Source of the DNA: CAZWSE01 sp964636575 | GTDB lineage: Bacteria; Pseudomonadota; Alphaproteobacteria; Rhodobacterales; Rhodobacteraceae | DNA length: 34,386 nt | Assembly (NCBI GenBank): GCA_964636575.1 | Contig: CAZWSE010000032.1 | Span: 1 to 34,386, forward strand | Direction: 5' to 3' | Shown here: piece by piece, positions 9,449 through 17,381 of the stretch | Layout of the letters: each line of letters begins with the position of its first letter | How positions within the stretch are numbered: position 1 is the stretch's first letter | Translations under genes and position numbers: made by a program | The notes under the pieces: model-generated | What the model was told of the DNA's origin: nothing | Database searches by the model: none | What the model saw: the letters and a program-made list of their open reading frames with translations, nothing else

Positions 9449-12400
9449 ATGTTGAATTTAGTTACTGGAACGCCCCAAGACGACCGACTGGACGGCACCG
9501 ATCAGTGGGACCAGCTGATCGGAGGGTTAGGGGATGACTTGCTGGATGGCGGGTTGGGCAACGATACCTACGTCTTTGATGCTGGATTTGGCAGTGATAC
9601 GATTTTGTTCAATCCGTTGGTCGATAATGATTTTGATACGGCTTTTGATCAGATCCGGTTCAGCGCGGGCATCCTAGCTGAGGATATAACTGTCAATCGT
9701 GTTGGAAACAACGCTGTGTTGAGCTTTCCATCGGGAGACACTCTGACGCTTGAGGCGCATTTTCTGGACAGCAGCCGTAAGATTGACCGCATCGTATTTG
9801 GCGATGGAACCATCTGGTATCCTTGGCAAATTGAGCAGAACATTAGTCCCGTCGTGTCCAGCCAGACCGGCACAAAGGGGCGGAATATTCTTTTTGGGGA
9901 CGCCTCTAATGATACACTGATTGGTTTGGATGAGTTCGACATTTTGCTGGGCTTGGAAGGTGACGATACCCTGATCGGTGGCCTTGGTGTTGATGTTTTG
10001 TCGGGCGGCACGGGCAACGATGCGTATATTTATTCTAAAGGTGACGGGAACGATTTAATCGCCGCCTTCTCGCGATATGATGATCGGTCCTCGGGCGGGT
10101 TTGACCAAATCATACTGAGTGCGGGCATTTCGCCTGATGATATCTATGTGTCCCGGACTGGAACAAGCGGGCAGTTGGATATCGAAGGCGCAGGACAGAT
10201 CGTCTTGTGGGAACAGTTCGAGACCGAAACCGCACCTGACCCGAATATCGACCGGATCGTTTTTGACGATGGCACTATTTGGTATGCGTGGAAATTGGTT
10301 CAGCTGACAACGCAGTCCACCAATGGAAACAACTTTATCGCCGGCACCGATGGGGACGACGTGATTGACGGTTTGGCCGGTGATGATGAATTGGTAACCG
10401 GCGCCGGCAATGACAGGCTCATCGGCGGTGCAGGGGATGATCAACTGACAGGTGGGACAGGCAGCGATACCTACTTTTTTGAGAATGCGTTCGGCCAGGA
10501 TAAGATCGTATTTGATAACACTTTGATTGAAGATGACGGGTTTGATCAAATCCTGTTCGGGGCAGGGGTTTCGCCGCAGGACGCAAGTGTCACCCGTGAT
10601 GCTGCAATGAATTTGTTGATCGATATTGGCGGCAACCGCATAACAGTTCTTAATCACTTTAACACGCCCGACCCTCAAATCGGGCGGGTCAAGTTTGCGG
10701 ATGGTACCATTTGGTATAACTGGAAACTCGCGTCGTTTCTCGATTTCACCGGAACGGCTGAAGAAGACCAGATCAGAGCAATAGCTTGGGGCAGTGAGAT
10801 TTACGGGCTTGGTGGCAATGACTATCTATCCGGTGGGGTAGGGGCTGACAGGATTTCAGGCGGTTCCGGTAACGATCAAATTGACGCCGGTGCCAGTGAT
10901 GACACGCTGATCGGAGGCGCAGGCGACGATATCCTAACGGGTGGTTCGGGCAACGATACTTATCAGTTTGGCCTTGAGTTTGGGAAGGACATTATCACTG
11001 GTAGATATGAGGAAGGCTTTAACCAGATCCGCTTTGTGGACGAGATCACATCTGACGATGTAAGCGTGAGCCGTGAAGCTGACGACTTGATGTTGTACAA
11101 TGGATCGCAGAAAAGCAGCATTCGCGTTGAAGACTATTTTGTAGGCGGTGCCCAGCCCATCGGAAGGGTCGTGTTTGTGGACGGATCGATCTGGTACAAC
11201 TGGCACATTGAGCAGCTTGCACAAACGGCCAATGCGTTCGGGAACACATTGTTTGGGGGCGCGGCAGTCGATGCCATAGAAGGGCTGGCTGGCAATGACG
11301 TGATCTACGGGTTTGACGCGGCAGATCAAATCCACGGTGGCGCAGATCAGGACCATATTTATGGCGGCCAAGGCAATGACCGCGTTCACGGCGGGGCCGG
11401 TGATGACAATGTTCAAGGCAATGCCGGGGATGACACAGTGATTGGCGGGGCGGGCGATGATACGCTTGCCGGTCAGGAAGGCAACGATACCTACTATTTT
11501 CAAGCGGGCTTCGGGCAAGACGTTGTAGACAATTCCGACCCTGCATATGATCGCTTTGCCAACGCTGTTCTGGACTTTGACCGTATCGTGTTCAGCGATG
11601 ACTTTACGCCCGAAGACTTTACCGTTCTACGTGATACCACCAATAATCTGGTCTTGATAGCGCCTGACGGATCGAATGTGAAAGTCATTGATCACTTTCA
11701 GTCCGAAATCTACCGCATCAACGAAGTCGTGTTTGCCGATGGAACCATTTGGACTCCAACAGACCTGCTGGATCAAAGCCGGATGCCGAACGGTCTCGAC
11801 AACTTGATCAACGGAACAAACGATGCGGATACCCTGAACGGATTGGGCGGCGATGACACAATTTATGGTGTCGGGGGCGATGACACCCTAAGTGGTGACG
11901 CAGGCAATGATACGATCTACGGGCAGGTCGGCAACGATACGATCTATGGGGGTGCAGGCAATGACACATTGTTCGGAGACGAACAGGATGATCAGTTGTT
12001 CGGCGGGGCAGGTGATGACTGGCTGAACCCGGGCCGCGGGAACGATACAATCGATGGCGGCGAAGGGATAGATATGATGACCTTCGACGGCTTATTCCAA
12101 AGGGGTCTGGTTGTTGATCTGTCTGAAGGCTTTGCGTCTTATAGCTCGGGTTCGGTCATGTTCTCAAACATCGAAAGCCTGACTGGAAACTATTGGGATG
12201 ATACCTTGATAGGCGATGATGGGGCCAACACCCTGCGCGGGTTGTGGGGTGATGATATGTTGTTCGGGATGGGCGGTGATGATCGTCTTTACGGGTCATA
12301 CAATAGCGATTTCATTGATGGCGGTGATGGATATGACCGCGCATATTTCAGCGGCAATCGCTATGAGTATGAAATCACCACAGAAAACGGATCGACCAGT

Positions 12401-12490
12401 GTTGAGCATAAGCGTGACAGTTGGCATGGGGCAGATACGCTCATAAATGTTGAGGTTTTGGTCTTCGAAAATGAGAATTTGGTACTTTAG
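9449..12490 (+). CDS. second RTX protein, tandem paralog lacking the lyase-like domain
   Basis: A 1013-residue RTX protein whose ATG comes one base after the TAG of the first RTX gene, so translation is probably coupled. It starts straight into a repeat (MLNLVTGTPQDDRLDG) with no signal peptide and no N-terminal enzyme domain. It carries five modules ending DGTIWYPW, DGTIWYAW, DGTIWYNW, DGSIWYNW and DGTIWTPT, with RTX blocks between them. Its last ~145 residues match the end of the first protein in layout: a xVVDLS stretch, a SLTGxxxDDTLIGDxxAN block, RTX repeats, YDRAYFSGNRYEYEIT, then DTLINVEVLVFENENLVL. That shared ending is probably the type I secretion region. The role could be adhesion or surface-layer/biofilm matrix. 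It is a paralog rather than a frameshifted half, because both proteins have complete C-terminal cassettes. Confidence 0.8.
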   Translation: MLNLVTGTPQDDRLDGTDQWDQLIGGLGDDLLDGGLGNDTYVFDAGFGSDTILFNPLVDNDFDTAFDQIRFSAGILAEDITVNRVGNNAVLSFPSGDTLTLEAHFLDSSRKIDRIVFGDGTIWYPWQIEQNISPVVSSQTGTKGRNILFGDASNDTLIGLDEFDILLGLEGDDTLIGGLGVDVLSGGTGNDAYIYSKGDGNDLIAAFSRYDDRSSGGFDQIILSAGISPDDIYVSRTGTSGQLDIEGAGQIVLWEQFETETAPDPNIDRIVFDDGTIWYAWKLVQLTTQSTNGNNFIAGTDGDDVIDGLAGDDELVTGAGNDRLIGGAGDDQLTGGTGSDTYFFENAFGQDKIVFDNTLIEDDGFDQILFGAGVSPQDASVTRDAAMNLLIDIGGNRITVLNHFNTPDPQIGRVKFADGTIWYNWKLASFLDFTGTAEEDQIRAIAWGSEIYGLGGNDYLSGGVGADRISGGSGNDQIDAGASDDTLIGGAGDDILTGGSGNDTYQFGLEFGKDIITGRYEEGFNQIRFVDEITSDDVSVSREADDLMLYNGSQKSSIRVEDYFVGGAQPIGRVVFVDGSIWYNWHIEQLAQTANAFGNTLFGGAAVDAIEGLAGNDVIYGFDAADQIHGGADQDHIYGGQGNDRVHGGAGDDNVQGNAGDDTVIGGAGDDTLAGQEGNDTYYFQAGFGQDVVDNSDPAYDRFANAVLDFDRIVFSDDFTPEDFTVLRDTTNNLVLIAPDGSNVKVIDHFQSEIYRINEVVFADGTIWTPTDLLDQSRMPNGLDNLINGTNDADTLNGLGGDDTIYGVGGDDTLSGDAGNDTIYGQVGNDTIYGGAGNDTLFGDEQDDQLFGGAGDDWLNPGRGNDTIDGGEGIDMMTFDGLFQRGLVVDLSEGFASYSSGSVMFSNIESLTGNYWDDTLIGDDGANTLRGLWGDDMLFGMGGDDRLYGSYNSDFIDGGDGYDRAYFSGNRYEYEITTENGSTSVEHKRDSWHGADTLINVEVLVFENENLVL
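9464..12345 (+). repeat. RTX blocks and five DGTIW modules in the second RTX protein
   Basis: RTX blocks lie near 9464-9575, 9880-10030, 10330-10475, 10750-10970, 11240-11495, 11815-12065 and 12200-12345. The DGTIW points are near 9800, 10265, 10700, 11180 and 11735, so the period is about 435-555 bases. The spacing and module pattern match those of the upstream gene, supporting a common origin by duplication. Confidence 0.83.
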
Positions 12491-12835
12491 ACTTACAGTC
12501 AGAATTCCCTAATTACTTGAACGCCTCTTGTTGGGAAAACCCCGCTATCCTCCGGTTTCTGTCCTGCCGTCTAGATTGCACGACTACACCTATTCTAGCG
12601 AATGCCTGCGAACATCTGCGGCGTTCCGGTTTGCAGCGCCATCAGAACGACAGTAGCAAAATCAAGCTTGAACAAACCAGATCTAGGAGTGCTGGAGCGA
12701 AGAAAAGCCTGCCAAATCCCTAGGAACAGGAGTTGGATCACCATGCGTTTCTCATCGAAGAATTACAAAGCGAGTAGTCAAAACCCAACCAGACTTTTGC
12801 TCATTATTTGTGTGGAGAGCTCATATTGAAATTCA

Positions 12836-12868
12836 AAAGCGGACTCTGCTATGTAATGTTGCAAATGG
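12836..12868 (+). repeat. dispersed AAAGCGGA repeat, copy 1
   Basis: Begins AAAGCGGACT and continues with a GCTATG and GCAAATGG pattern. It aligns with the other copies in this window at 22181, 22283, 23835 and 30620. This is the most diverged of the five beyond the first ten bases. Confidence 0.4.
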
Positions 12869-13200
12869 CTGTTCTGAGCCCACAGCGGAAGTGTCAGATT
12901 TGTGCTGCGTGCGCTCGCAGCGCGAATATTGATGTAACAGCGTAAATCTCTACGCCGCCGCGCAACAGGAAAACCGGTCATTCATGCGTACCGCAGCAAA
13001 AACGCAGCCCACAAGGATCAAGTCGCGGACGAAGCTGGACCCTCGACGATTTGCTACGATTGGCAGCCCTCCCCGAACTGCAAGTGCAGCGAAAACAGAA
13101 GGAGGTAAGCTGCCTGTCTGACGTCAGCGCTTATGGGTCCAAATAGGGCAATTTGCTAAGAGAGGGTTTGTCGCTCATCGTAACCACTGAGGAGTGGACG

Positions 13201-13242
13201 ATGAGAAAGACAACGAAGAGCCATGGCGAGAAGATCGTCAAA
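13201..13242 (+). pseudogene. 5' stub of IS3-family transposase orfA
   Basis: An ATG at 13201 after GAGGAGTGG encodes MRKTTKSHGEKIVK, which I recognise as the start of IS3-family OrfA proteins common in alphaproteobacteria (usually continuing DIxRATRKxYSAEEKIRIVLEG). After residue 14 the match stops abruptly and the following residues (VRSVRW) do not fit the family. It is therefore a truncated remnant of about 42 coding bases. The ~50 bases upstream (13153-13200) may be the old left end of the element, but I cannot define the terminal repeat. Recognition is from memory. Confidence 0.5.
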
Positions 13243-13272
13243 GTCAGGTCTGTACGGTGGGTGATCAGAAGC

Positions 13273-13968
13273 TTACGTGGGCAGTTTCTGAATTCCTGTG
13301 GCTGCGGCGGCCTCAAATTCTGCGCGCAATGCGTTAAAGCGTGTCGTCAGGTGATCGTGCATCGCTTGGCGGGCAGCATCCGGGTTTCGTGTGGCAATCG
13401 CAGCAATCAGCAGGTCATGTTCGTTCTGCGAAACAGCCATAGACGCGCGGGAACGTGCCTGCGCGCGCACCGCGACCCAATCTGGATTTGAGCGGATGCT
13501 GTCGAGCATCGCAAAGGCAGTTAACAAAGGACGGTTGCGCGCGCATTGGGCGATCAGGCGGTGTACAGCGCCATCCCAAAGCTCGATCGTTTTCGCGTCA
13601 GCGTCTACCTGCTGGGAGGCCAACAGACGCAACTGTGAGATTTCGTCGTCGGTCATGCGGAGCGCACAAAAGGCGGCGAGATCTGGCTCGATACACAGGC
13701 GGGCTTCCATCACTTGGATGGGGTCTGTTTCACCCGCAATGCGTGCTGCTAAATCGCCGGTGGGGTCTGATGGCTGACCAGCATATGTACCGGACCCCTG
13801 TTTGCGCCAGACCAGACCTTCGGTTTCAAGCTGGTCCAGGCTTTGACGCACCAAACGGCGCGAGGTCTGGAATCTATCAGCCAGATCACGTTCTGTTGGC
13901 AACCGGCCATTGGCAGGCAGTTCAGAGCTGATAAGCGCTATTAGACAGTGTCTGAGAGGTTGGTTCAT
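13273..13968 (-). CDS. GntR-family (FadR-type, FCD domain) transcriptional regulator
   Basis: A 231-residue regulator. The N-terminal winged helix (about residues 6-66) contains the GntR signature LPTERDLADRFQTSRRLVRQSLDQLETEGLVWRKQGSGTYAG. The C-terminal ~140 residues are helical and fit an FCD ligand domain, with the metal-site type residues in MEARLCIEP and HDHLTTRF. It is the last gene of the eight-gene operon, and its ATG overlaps the TGA of the DUF1028 gene (ATGA). This places it to sense an imported peptide, gamma-glutamyl compound or breakdown product and to control its own operon through the inverted repeat at 21995-22033. Repressor rather than activator is a guess based on the family. 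Confidence 0.88.
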   Translation of the reverse strand: MNQPLRHCLIALISSELPANGRLPTERDLADRFQTSRRLVRQSLDQLETEGLVWRKQGSGTYAGQPSDPTGDLAARIAGETDPIQVMEARLCIEPDLAAFCALRMTDDEISQLRLLASQQVDADAKTIELWDGAVHRLIAQCARNRPLLTAFAMLDSIRSNPDWVAVRAQARSRASMAVSQNEHDLLIAAIATRNPDAARQAMHDHLTTRFNALRAEFEAAAATGIQKLPT

Positions 13969-14699
13969 GTTTCCACAGCAAATGATTGGCTAGTACGCCC
14001 GTTGGATATCCTATCTGCTTCGGCTTGGGCAATAGCCGCATCAATATGGTCGCGGGTCGGACTGCCCGAGAATGTCGCACGGGTTGGCATCCCAAGGGTG
14101 AAGGGCACATAACGTTCCTGTGCCACCTGCCATAGACGGTCCAGTTCGGCTAAGGGATCTGAATGATCGTCCGCGCGCAGGGACAACCAGGGATGGTCTT
14201 CGCCCTTGTGGATCGTAAGCCCCGCAGATTGCCGTCCACGCTTATCACCGCCTGCCGCCTCACCGGCTTGCATGGCTGCAATCAAGCGGTATGCAAAAGG
14301 GCCAGCGGCAGCGGCAAAGGCATCAGATGTGGCTTTGATCACCTTAGGCCCCGCCAGCATATTGCCTGCAACGCTATGATCGTCGCGCATTAGATGCCCC
14401 GCCCAATCGGTACAATCATCACCGGTATATGCAGCAAAATTGCCCTCTGCGTCCATCATATGGGCTTGTCGGATTGCTTGACCTGCATCGCGTGACACCA
14501 GATCCGCCAGCACAGTTTCAGCCACCTCAGTTTCCAATCGCGTGCGCCCTTCGGTGCCCCAGATCGGGTTGCAAAAGGCTTGGCTGGCGACGGCTGTGCG
14601 CGGCCCTACATATGGGACAACCGCACCGCAGGCAAAGAATTTAGAGGCGACGATCACACCGATATCGTCGCCATCGCGGGCAATCAGGCTCCAGGTCAT
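13965..14699 (-). CDS. DUF1028 family protein (putative Ntn-hydrolase-like)
   Basis: A 244-residue protein starting MTWSLIARDGDDIGVIVASKFFACGAVVPYVGP, which is the hallmark start of DUF1028 (PF06267) proteins. These are of unknown function, often encoded next to peptide transporters and gamma-glutamyltransferases, and thought to have an Ntn-hydrolase-like fold. Further family-like motifs are the ASQAFCNP stretch, GDDCTDWAGH and SVAGNMLAGPKVI. The frame is open 33 residues further upstream, but ATG at 14699 gives the family start and overlaps the gamma-glutamyltransferase stop as ATGA; GGTGGG precedes it. There is no signal peptide, so it is cytoplasmic. The context suggests it works on the same gamma-glutamyl or peptide substrate, but the reaction is unknown. 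Confidence 0.85.
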   Translation of the reverse strand: MTWSLIARDGDDIGVIVASKFFACGAVVPYVGPRTAVASQAFCNPIWGTEGRTRLETEVAETVLADLVSRDAGQAIRQAHMMDAEGNFAAYTGDDCTDWAGHLMRDDHSVAGNMLAGPKVIKATSDAFAAAAGPFAYRLIAAMQAGEAAGGDKRGRQSAGLTIHKGEDHPWLSLRADDHSDPLAELDRLWQVAQERYVPFTLGMPTRATFSGSPTRDHIDAAIAQAEADRISNGRTSQSFAVET

Positions 14700-16483
14700 C
14701 GACCCACCGCGTAGGCTTGCATCAAGCGAGGTGTTGCGGCGGCACACAGCATGCCATCCGCCTCGCGCAGGGCTGCGGTCATGCGCCCGACGGACCAAGG
14801 TTCGGCCACATGGACGATATGCCCGCGCGCGCGCAAATCCGCGATTGCGGCCTCACCAAAGTCCGGCTCAATCATCATTTCGCCGTCCTTCGCTTTGCGT
14901 GGATAAAAAGACCCTTGGAAGTGCATGGAATGGAACAGTGGCGCGTCGATGCAAGCCTGAAGTTCCATTTCCCAATGGACAAACCGCAAGAACCAGATCA
15001 ACTGCCATTGATCTTGTTGATCACCGCCCGGCGTGCCGAATACCATACGACGGCCGTCTTTGTGCACCGCCAGCGACGGCGTTAGCGTGGTACGGGGACG
15101 CCTGCCGGGCGCGAGCGAAGTGGGCAGGCCGTCTTCTAACCAGAACATCTGTGCGCGAGAATTCAGCGGAAAGCCCAAACCCGGAATAACCGGATTGGAC
15201 TGCAACCACCCGCCCGAGGGCGTGGCCGCGACCATGTTCCCCCAACGGTCAATGATATCCAAATGCACGGTGTCACCGCGTTTCTCAGTGAGATGCGCCA
15301 TCGTGGGTTCTTGGGGTGCCGCATCAGCCACGCCAAAATCACGGGCGGCGCGTTCGACATACCTATCAGCTAAATGCTCAAGGTCGGGCACACGTCCCGG
15401 ACGTTGTGCGCTGCTGCTTTGATCCGTTATCAGTTTCGCGCGCTCGGCGTTGTAGGCATCTGACAACAGGTGATCCATGGGGATATTACTATGCGCAGGA
15501 TCACCGTAATAGGCTTCGCGGTCGGCATAAGCGAGCTTCATCGCCTCGATTACCGTATGGACAAATTCAGCACCCATTGGGTCCATTGCCGCGATGTTGT
15601 GGTGTTTGAGAATCGCGAGGGTTTGCAGTAGGACAGGCCCTTGGGACCACGGCCCTGTTTTGTGGACCGTCCAGCCGTGATACGCATAGGACAATGATGG
15701 CTCATAGGTGGCGCGCCAGCCTGCCATGTCGGCCTTGTTTAACACGCCTTTGTGCTTTTTCTCCGAAACGTCCATGACCTCAGCGTCTTTTAGATAGCTG
15801 TCGATGGCGTCTGCGACGAATCCTTCGGCCCATTCTGTGCGGGCGGCATCGATCTGGACCGTGCGGTCATCGCCCGCAGCTTCGCCGGCCTCGACCAGCC
15901 GCGTGTAGGTCTGCGCCAGATCGGGATTTTTGAACAGGGTATTGGCGGCGGGTGCCTTGCCGTCTGGCGTCCAAACGGCGGCACTGCTAGGCCAGTGCTG
16001 CGCGAAATATTCCGTCAGCCCCGCGATTGTACCCGCCACACGCGGCAGGATCGGGTGGCCGTCGCGGGCATAACCGATAGCGGGGTCCATCACCTCGCGC
16101 AGGGTCATGCTGCCATGATCGCGCAGCATCAACATCCAGCCGTCAAAGGCACCGGGGATGACAGTTGCCAATAGACCAGAGCCAGGGATCAAGGGCAGGC
16201 CTAAGGACAAATAGTGTTCCAGCGTGGCACCGGCGGGTGCGGGTGCTTGGGCGCAGATCACTTGCACTTCTTCGCCCGCCTTCTGGAATATCGCGGGCAT
16301 GTCGCCTGCGGGGCCGTTCAGGTGGGGCTCGACGATTTGCAAGGTCATTGCGGTGGCCACGGCGGCGTCGAATGCGTTGCCGCCGCGTTCCAAAATTGAC
16401 ATGCCGACCGCTGAGGCGATCCAGTGGGTTGACGTGGCCACGCCAAAAGTGCCGCGGATTTCGGGGCGTGTGGTGAAGCTCAT
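14696..16483 (-). CDS. ggt: gamma-glutamyltransferase family protein
   Basis: Ntn-hydrolase that would cleave or transfer gamma-glutamyl groups from compounds such as glutathione. It is 595 residues from ATG 16483, which has AAAGG 8 bases upstream; an ATG at 16561 in frame would run into the preceding permease gene and has no support. The autoprocessing/catalytic threonine is Thr405 in DTVHLDIIDRWGNMVA (family pattern TxHxxxxDxxGN). Other hallmarks are ERGGNAFDAAVATAMTLQIVEPHLNGPAGD near the N-terminus and GTPGGDQQDQ in the small subunit. Cleavage before Thr405 would give ~404- and ~191-residue subunits. There is no Sec signal, so unlike E. coli periplasmic GGT it appears cytoplasmic, acting after import by the ABC system in the same operon. 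Confidence 0.9.
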   Translation of the reverse strand: MSFTTRPEIRGTFGVATSTHWIASAVGMSILERGGNAFDAAVATAMTLQIVEPHLNGPAGDMPAIFQKAGEEVQVICAQAPAPAGATLEHYLSLGLPLIPGSGLLATVIPGAFDGWMLMLRDHGSMTLREVMDPAIGYARDGHPILPRVAGTIAGLTEYFAQHWPSSAAVWTPDGKAPAANTLFKNPDLAQTYTRLVEAGEAAGDDRTVQIDAARTEWAEGFVADAIDSYLKDAEVMDVSEKKHKGVLNKADMAGWRATYEPSLSYAYHGWTVHKTGPWSQGPVLLQTLAILKHHNIAAMDPMGAEFVHTVIEAMKLAYADREAYYGDPAHSNIPMDHLLSDAYNAERAKLITDQSSSAQRPGRVPDLEHLADRYVERAARDFGVADAAPQEPTMAHLTEKRGDTVHLDIIDRWGNMVAATPSGGWLQSNPVIPGLGFPLNSRAQMFWLEDGLPTSLAPGRRPRTTLTPSLAVHKDGRRMVFGTPGGDQQDQWQLIWFLRFVHWEMELQACIDAPLFHSMHFQGSFYPRKAKDGEMMIEPDFGEAAIADLRARGHIVHVAEPWSVGRMTAALREADGMLCAAATPRLMQAYAVGR

Positions 16484-16493
16484 GATGTGCCTT

Positions 16494-17381
16494 TCAGTGT
16501 TCCCGCGGGTCAAGCGCGTCGCGCAGCCCGTCGCCCAGCAAGTTAAAACCAAGAACCACAAGAAAGATCGAGATGCCAGGATACATCGCCATCCAAGGTG
16601 CTTGGTTCAGGAAGTTCTTGGCCGTGTTCAGCATTGACCCCCAACTAGGCGAGGGCGGCTGTTGGCCTAAGCCGAGAAAAGACAATGCGGCCTCGGCGAT
16701 GATGGCCGTCGCGATGGTGAGGGTGGCTTGCACCAACAGCGGAGGTAGGGAGTTCGGCAGGATATAACGCGTCAGGATCAGACGCGTGGGCAGGCCGATG
16801 GCGTGGGCGGATTCAACGTAGTCCTCGACCTTGATGTTGATCACTTGGCCGCGCGTCAAACGGATGAAAATCGGCGTGGCCGAGATGCCGATGGCGATCA
16901 TCGCGTTGGTCAGACTGGGGCCAAGAAAGGCGGCCAAAGCGATGGCAAGGATCAAGAAGGGTGCGGCCAGTAGGGCCTCGGTACAGCGTGAAATGATAGC
17001 GTCAATCCAGCCGCCAAAATAGCCCGCGATCAATCCCAGCGGTACACCGATCGACAGCGCAATCGCGACTGAGATCACGCCCGCCAGCAAAGACGCCTGC
17101 GCCCCCCAGATCATCCGTGACAGAATATCGCGACCCAGCTCGTCCGTGCCCAACCAATGCGCGGCGGACGGTGCCTTGCGGATCGCGCCCCAATCAGTTG
17201 CCGCGGGATCGGGTATCGGTAGGAGAGGGGCCAGAAGTGCGATGGTAATGAAAAATAACACCAGAATGCCGCCCAGCATGGCGGATTTATGGCTGCGAAA
17301 TTTCTTCCAGACACGGCTTTGGGATTTGGGTAGGCCCCCGTCTTCGCTCAGGTCTTGATTTTGTGCAGATGTGGCCATCAT
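16494..17381 (-). CDS. peptide-type ABC transporter permease (DppC/OppC family)
   Basis: A 295-residue inner-membrane permease. A first membrane helix (AMLGGILVLFFITIALLAPLL, about residues 33-53) is followed by the DppC/OppC marker HWLGTDELGRDILSRMIWGAQASL and then four or five further helices. The coupling region with SFLGLGQQPPSPSWGSML is typical. Start is ATG at 17381, overlapping the upstream permease stop by four bases; an ATG three bases later is better spaced from the GAGGAG ribosome site. It forms the transmembrane channel with the DppB-type partner. Confidence 0.92.
   Translation of the reverse strand: MMATSAQNQDLSEDGGLPKSQSRVWKKFRSHKSAMLGGILVLFFITIALLAPLLPIPDPAATDWGAIRKAPSAAHWLGTDELGRDILSRMIWGAQASLLAGVISVAIALSIGVPLGLIAGYFGGWIDAIISRCTEALLAAPFLILAIALAAFLGPSLTNAMIAIGISATPIFIRLTRGQVINIKVEDYVESAHAIGLPTRLILTRYILPNSLPPLLVQATLTIATAIIAEAALSFLGLGQQPPSPSWGSMLNTAKNFLNQAPWMAMYPGISIFLVVLGFNLLGDGLRDALDPREH

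Larger units (their letters stand above)
12491..13272. other. gene-free gap with mobile-element debris
   Basis: No convincing gene is present in these ~780 bases between the RTX pair and the end of the peptide-uptake operon. Short open frames at 12517-12723 and 12602-12829 show no recognisable domain. The gap holds one copy of a dispersed repeat at 12836-12868 and a stub of an IS3-type transposase gene from 13201. It probably marks an old insertion or rearrangement junction. Confidence 0.6.

Noticed and set aside
9445..9451. The two RTX genes as one gene split by a frameshift
   Set aside because: The first protein already ends with a full C-terminal cassette that the second repeats at its own end, so tandem paralogs fit better than a broken single gene.
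5970..12345. CRISPR-like or satellite DNA explanation for the repeats
   Set aside because: The repeats are in-frame protein RTX/DGTIW modules with diverged DNA, not direct repeats with spacers.
12517..12829. Short plus-strand open frames after the RTX genes
   Set aside because: No ribosome site, recognisable domain or natural composition; they lie in decayed sequence.
13153..13491. 112-residue plus-strand frame across the IS stub
   Set aside because: Only the first 14 residues from 13201 match a transposase; the rest runs antisense over the GntR gene.
16756..16765. Second nic-like GGCAGGATAT inside the permease gene
   Set aside because: It encodes the ordinary YILPN residues of a conserved permease region and has no relaxase context; taken as a chance match.
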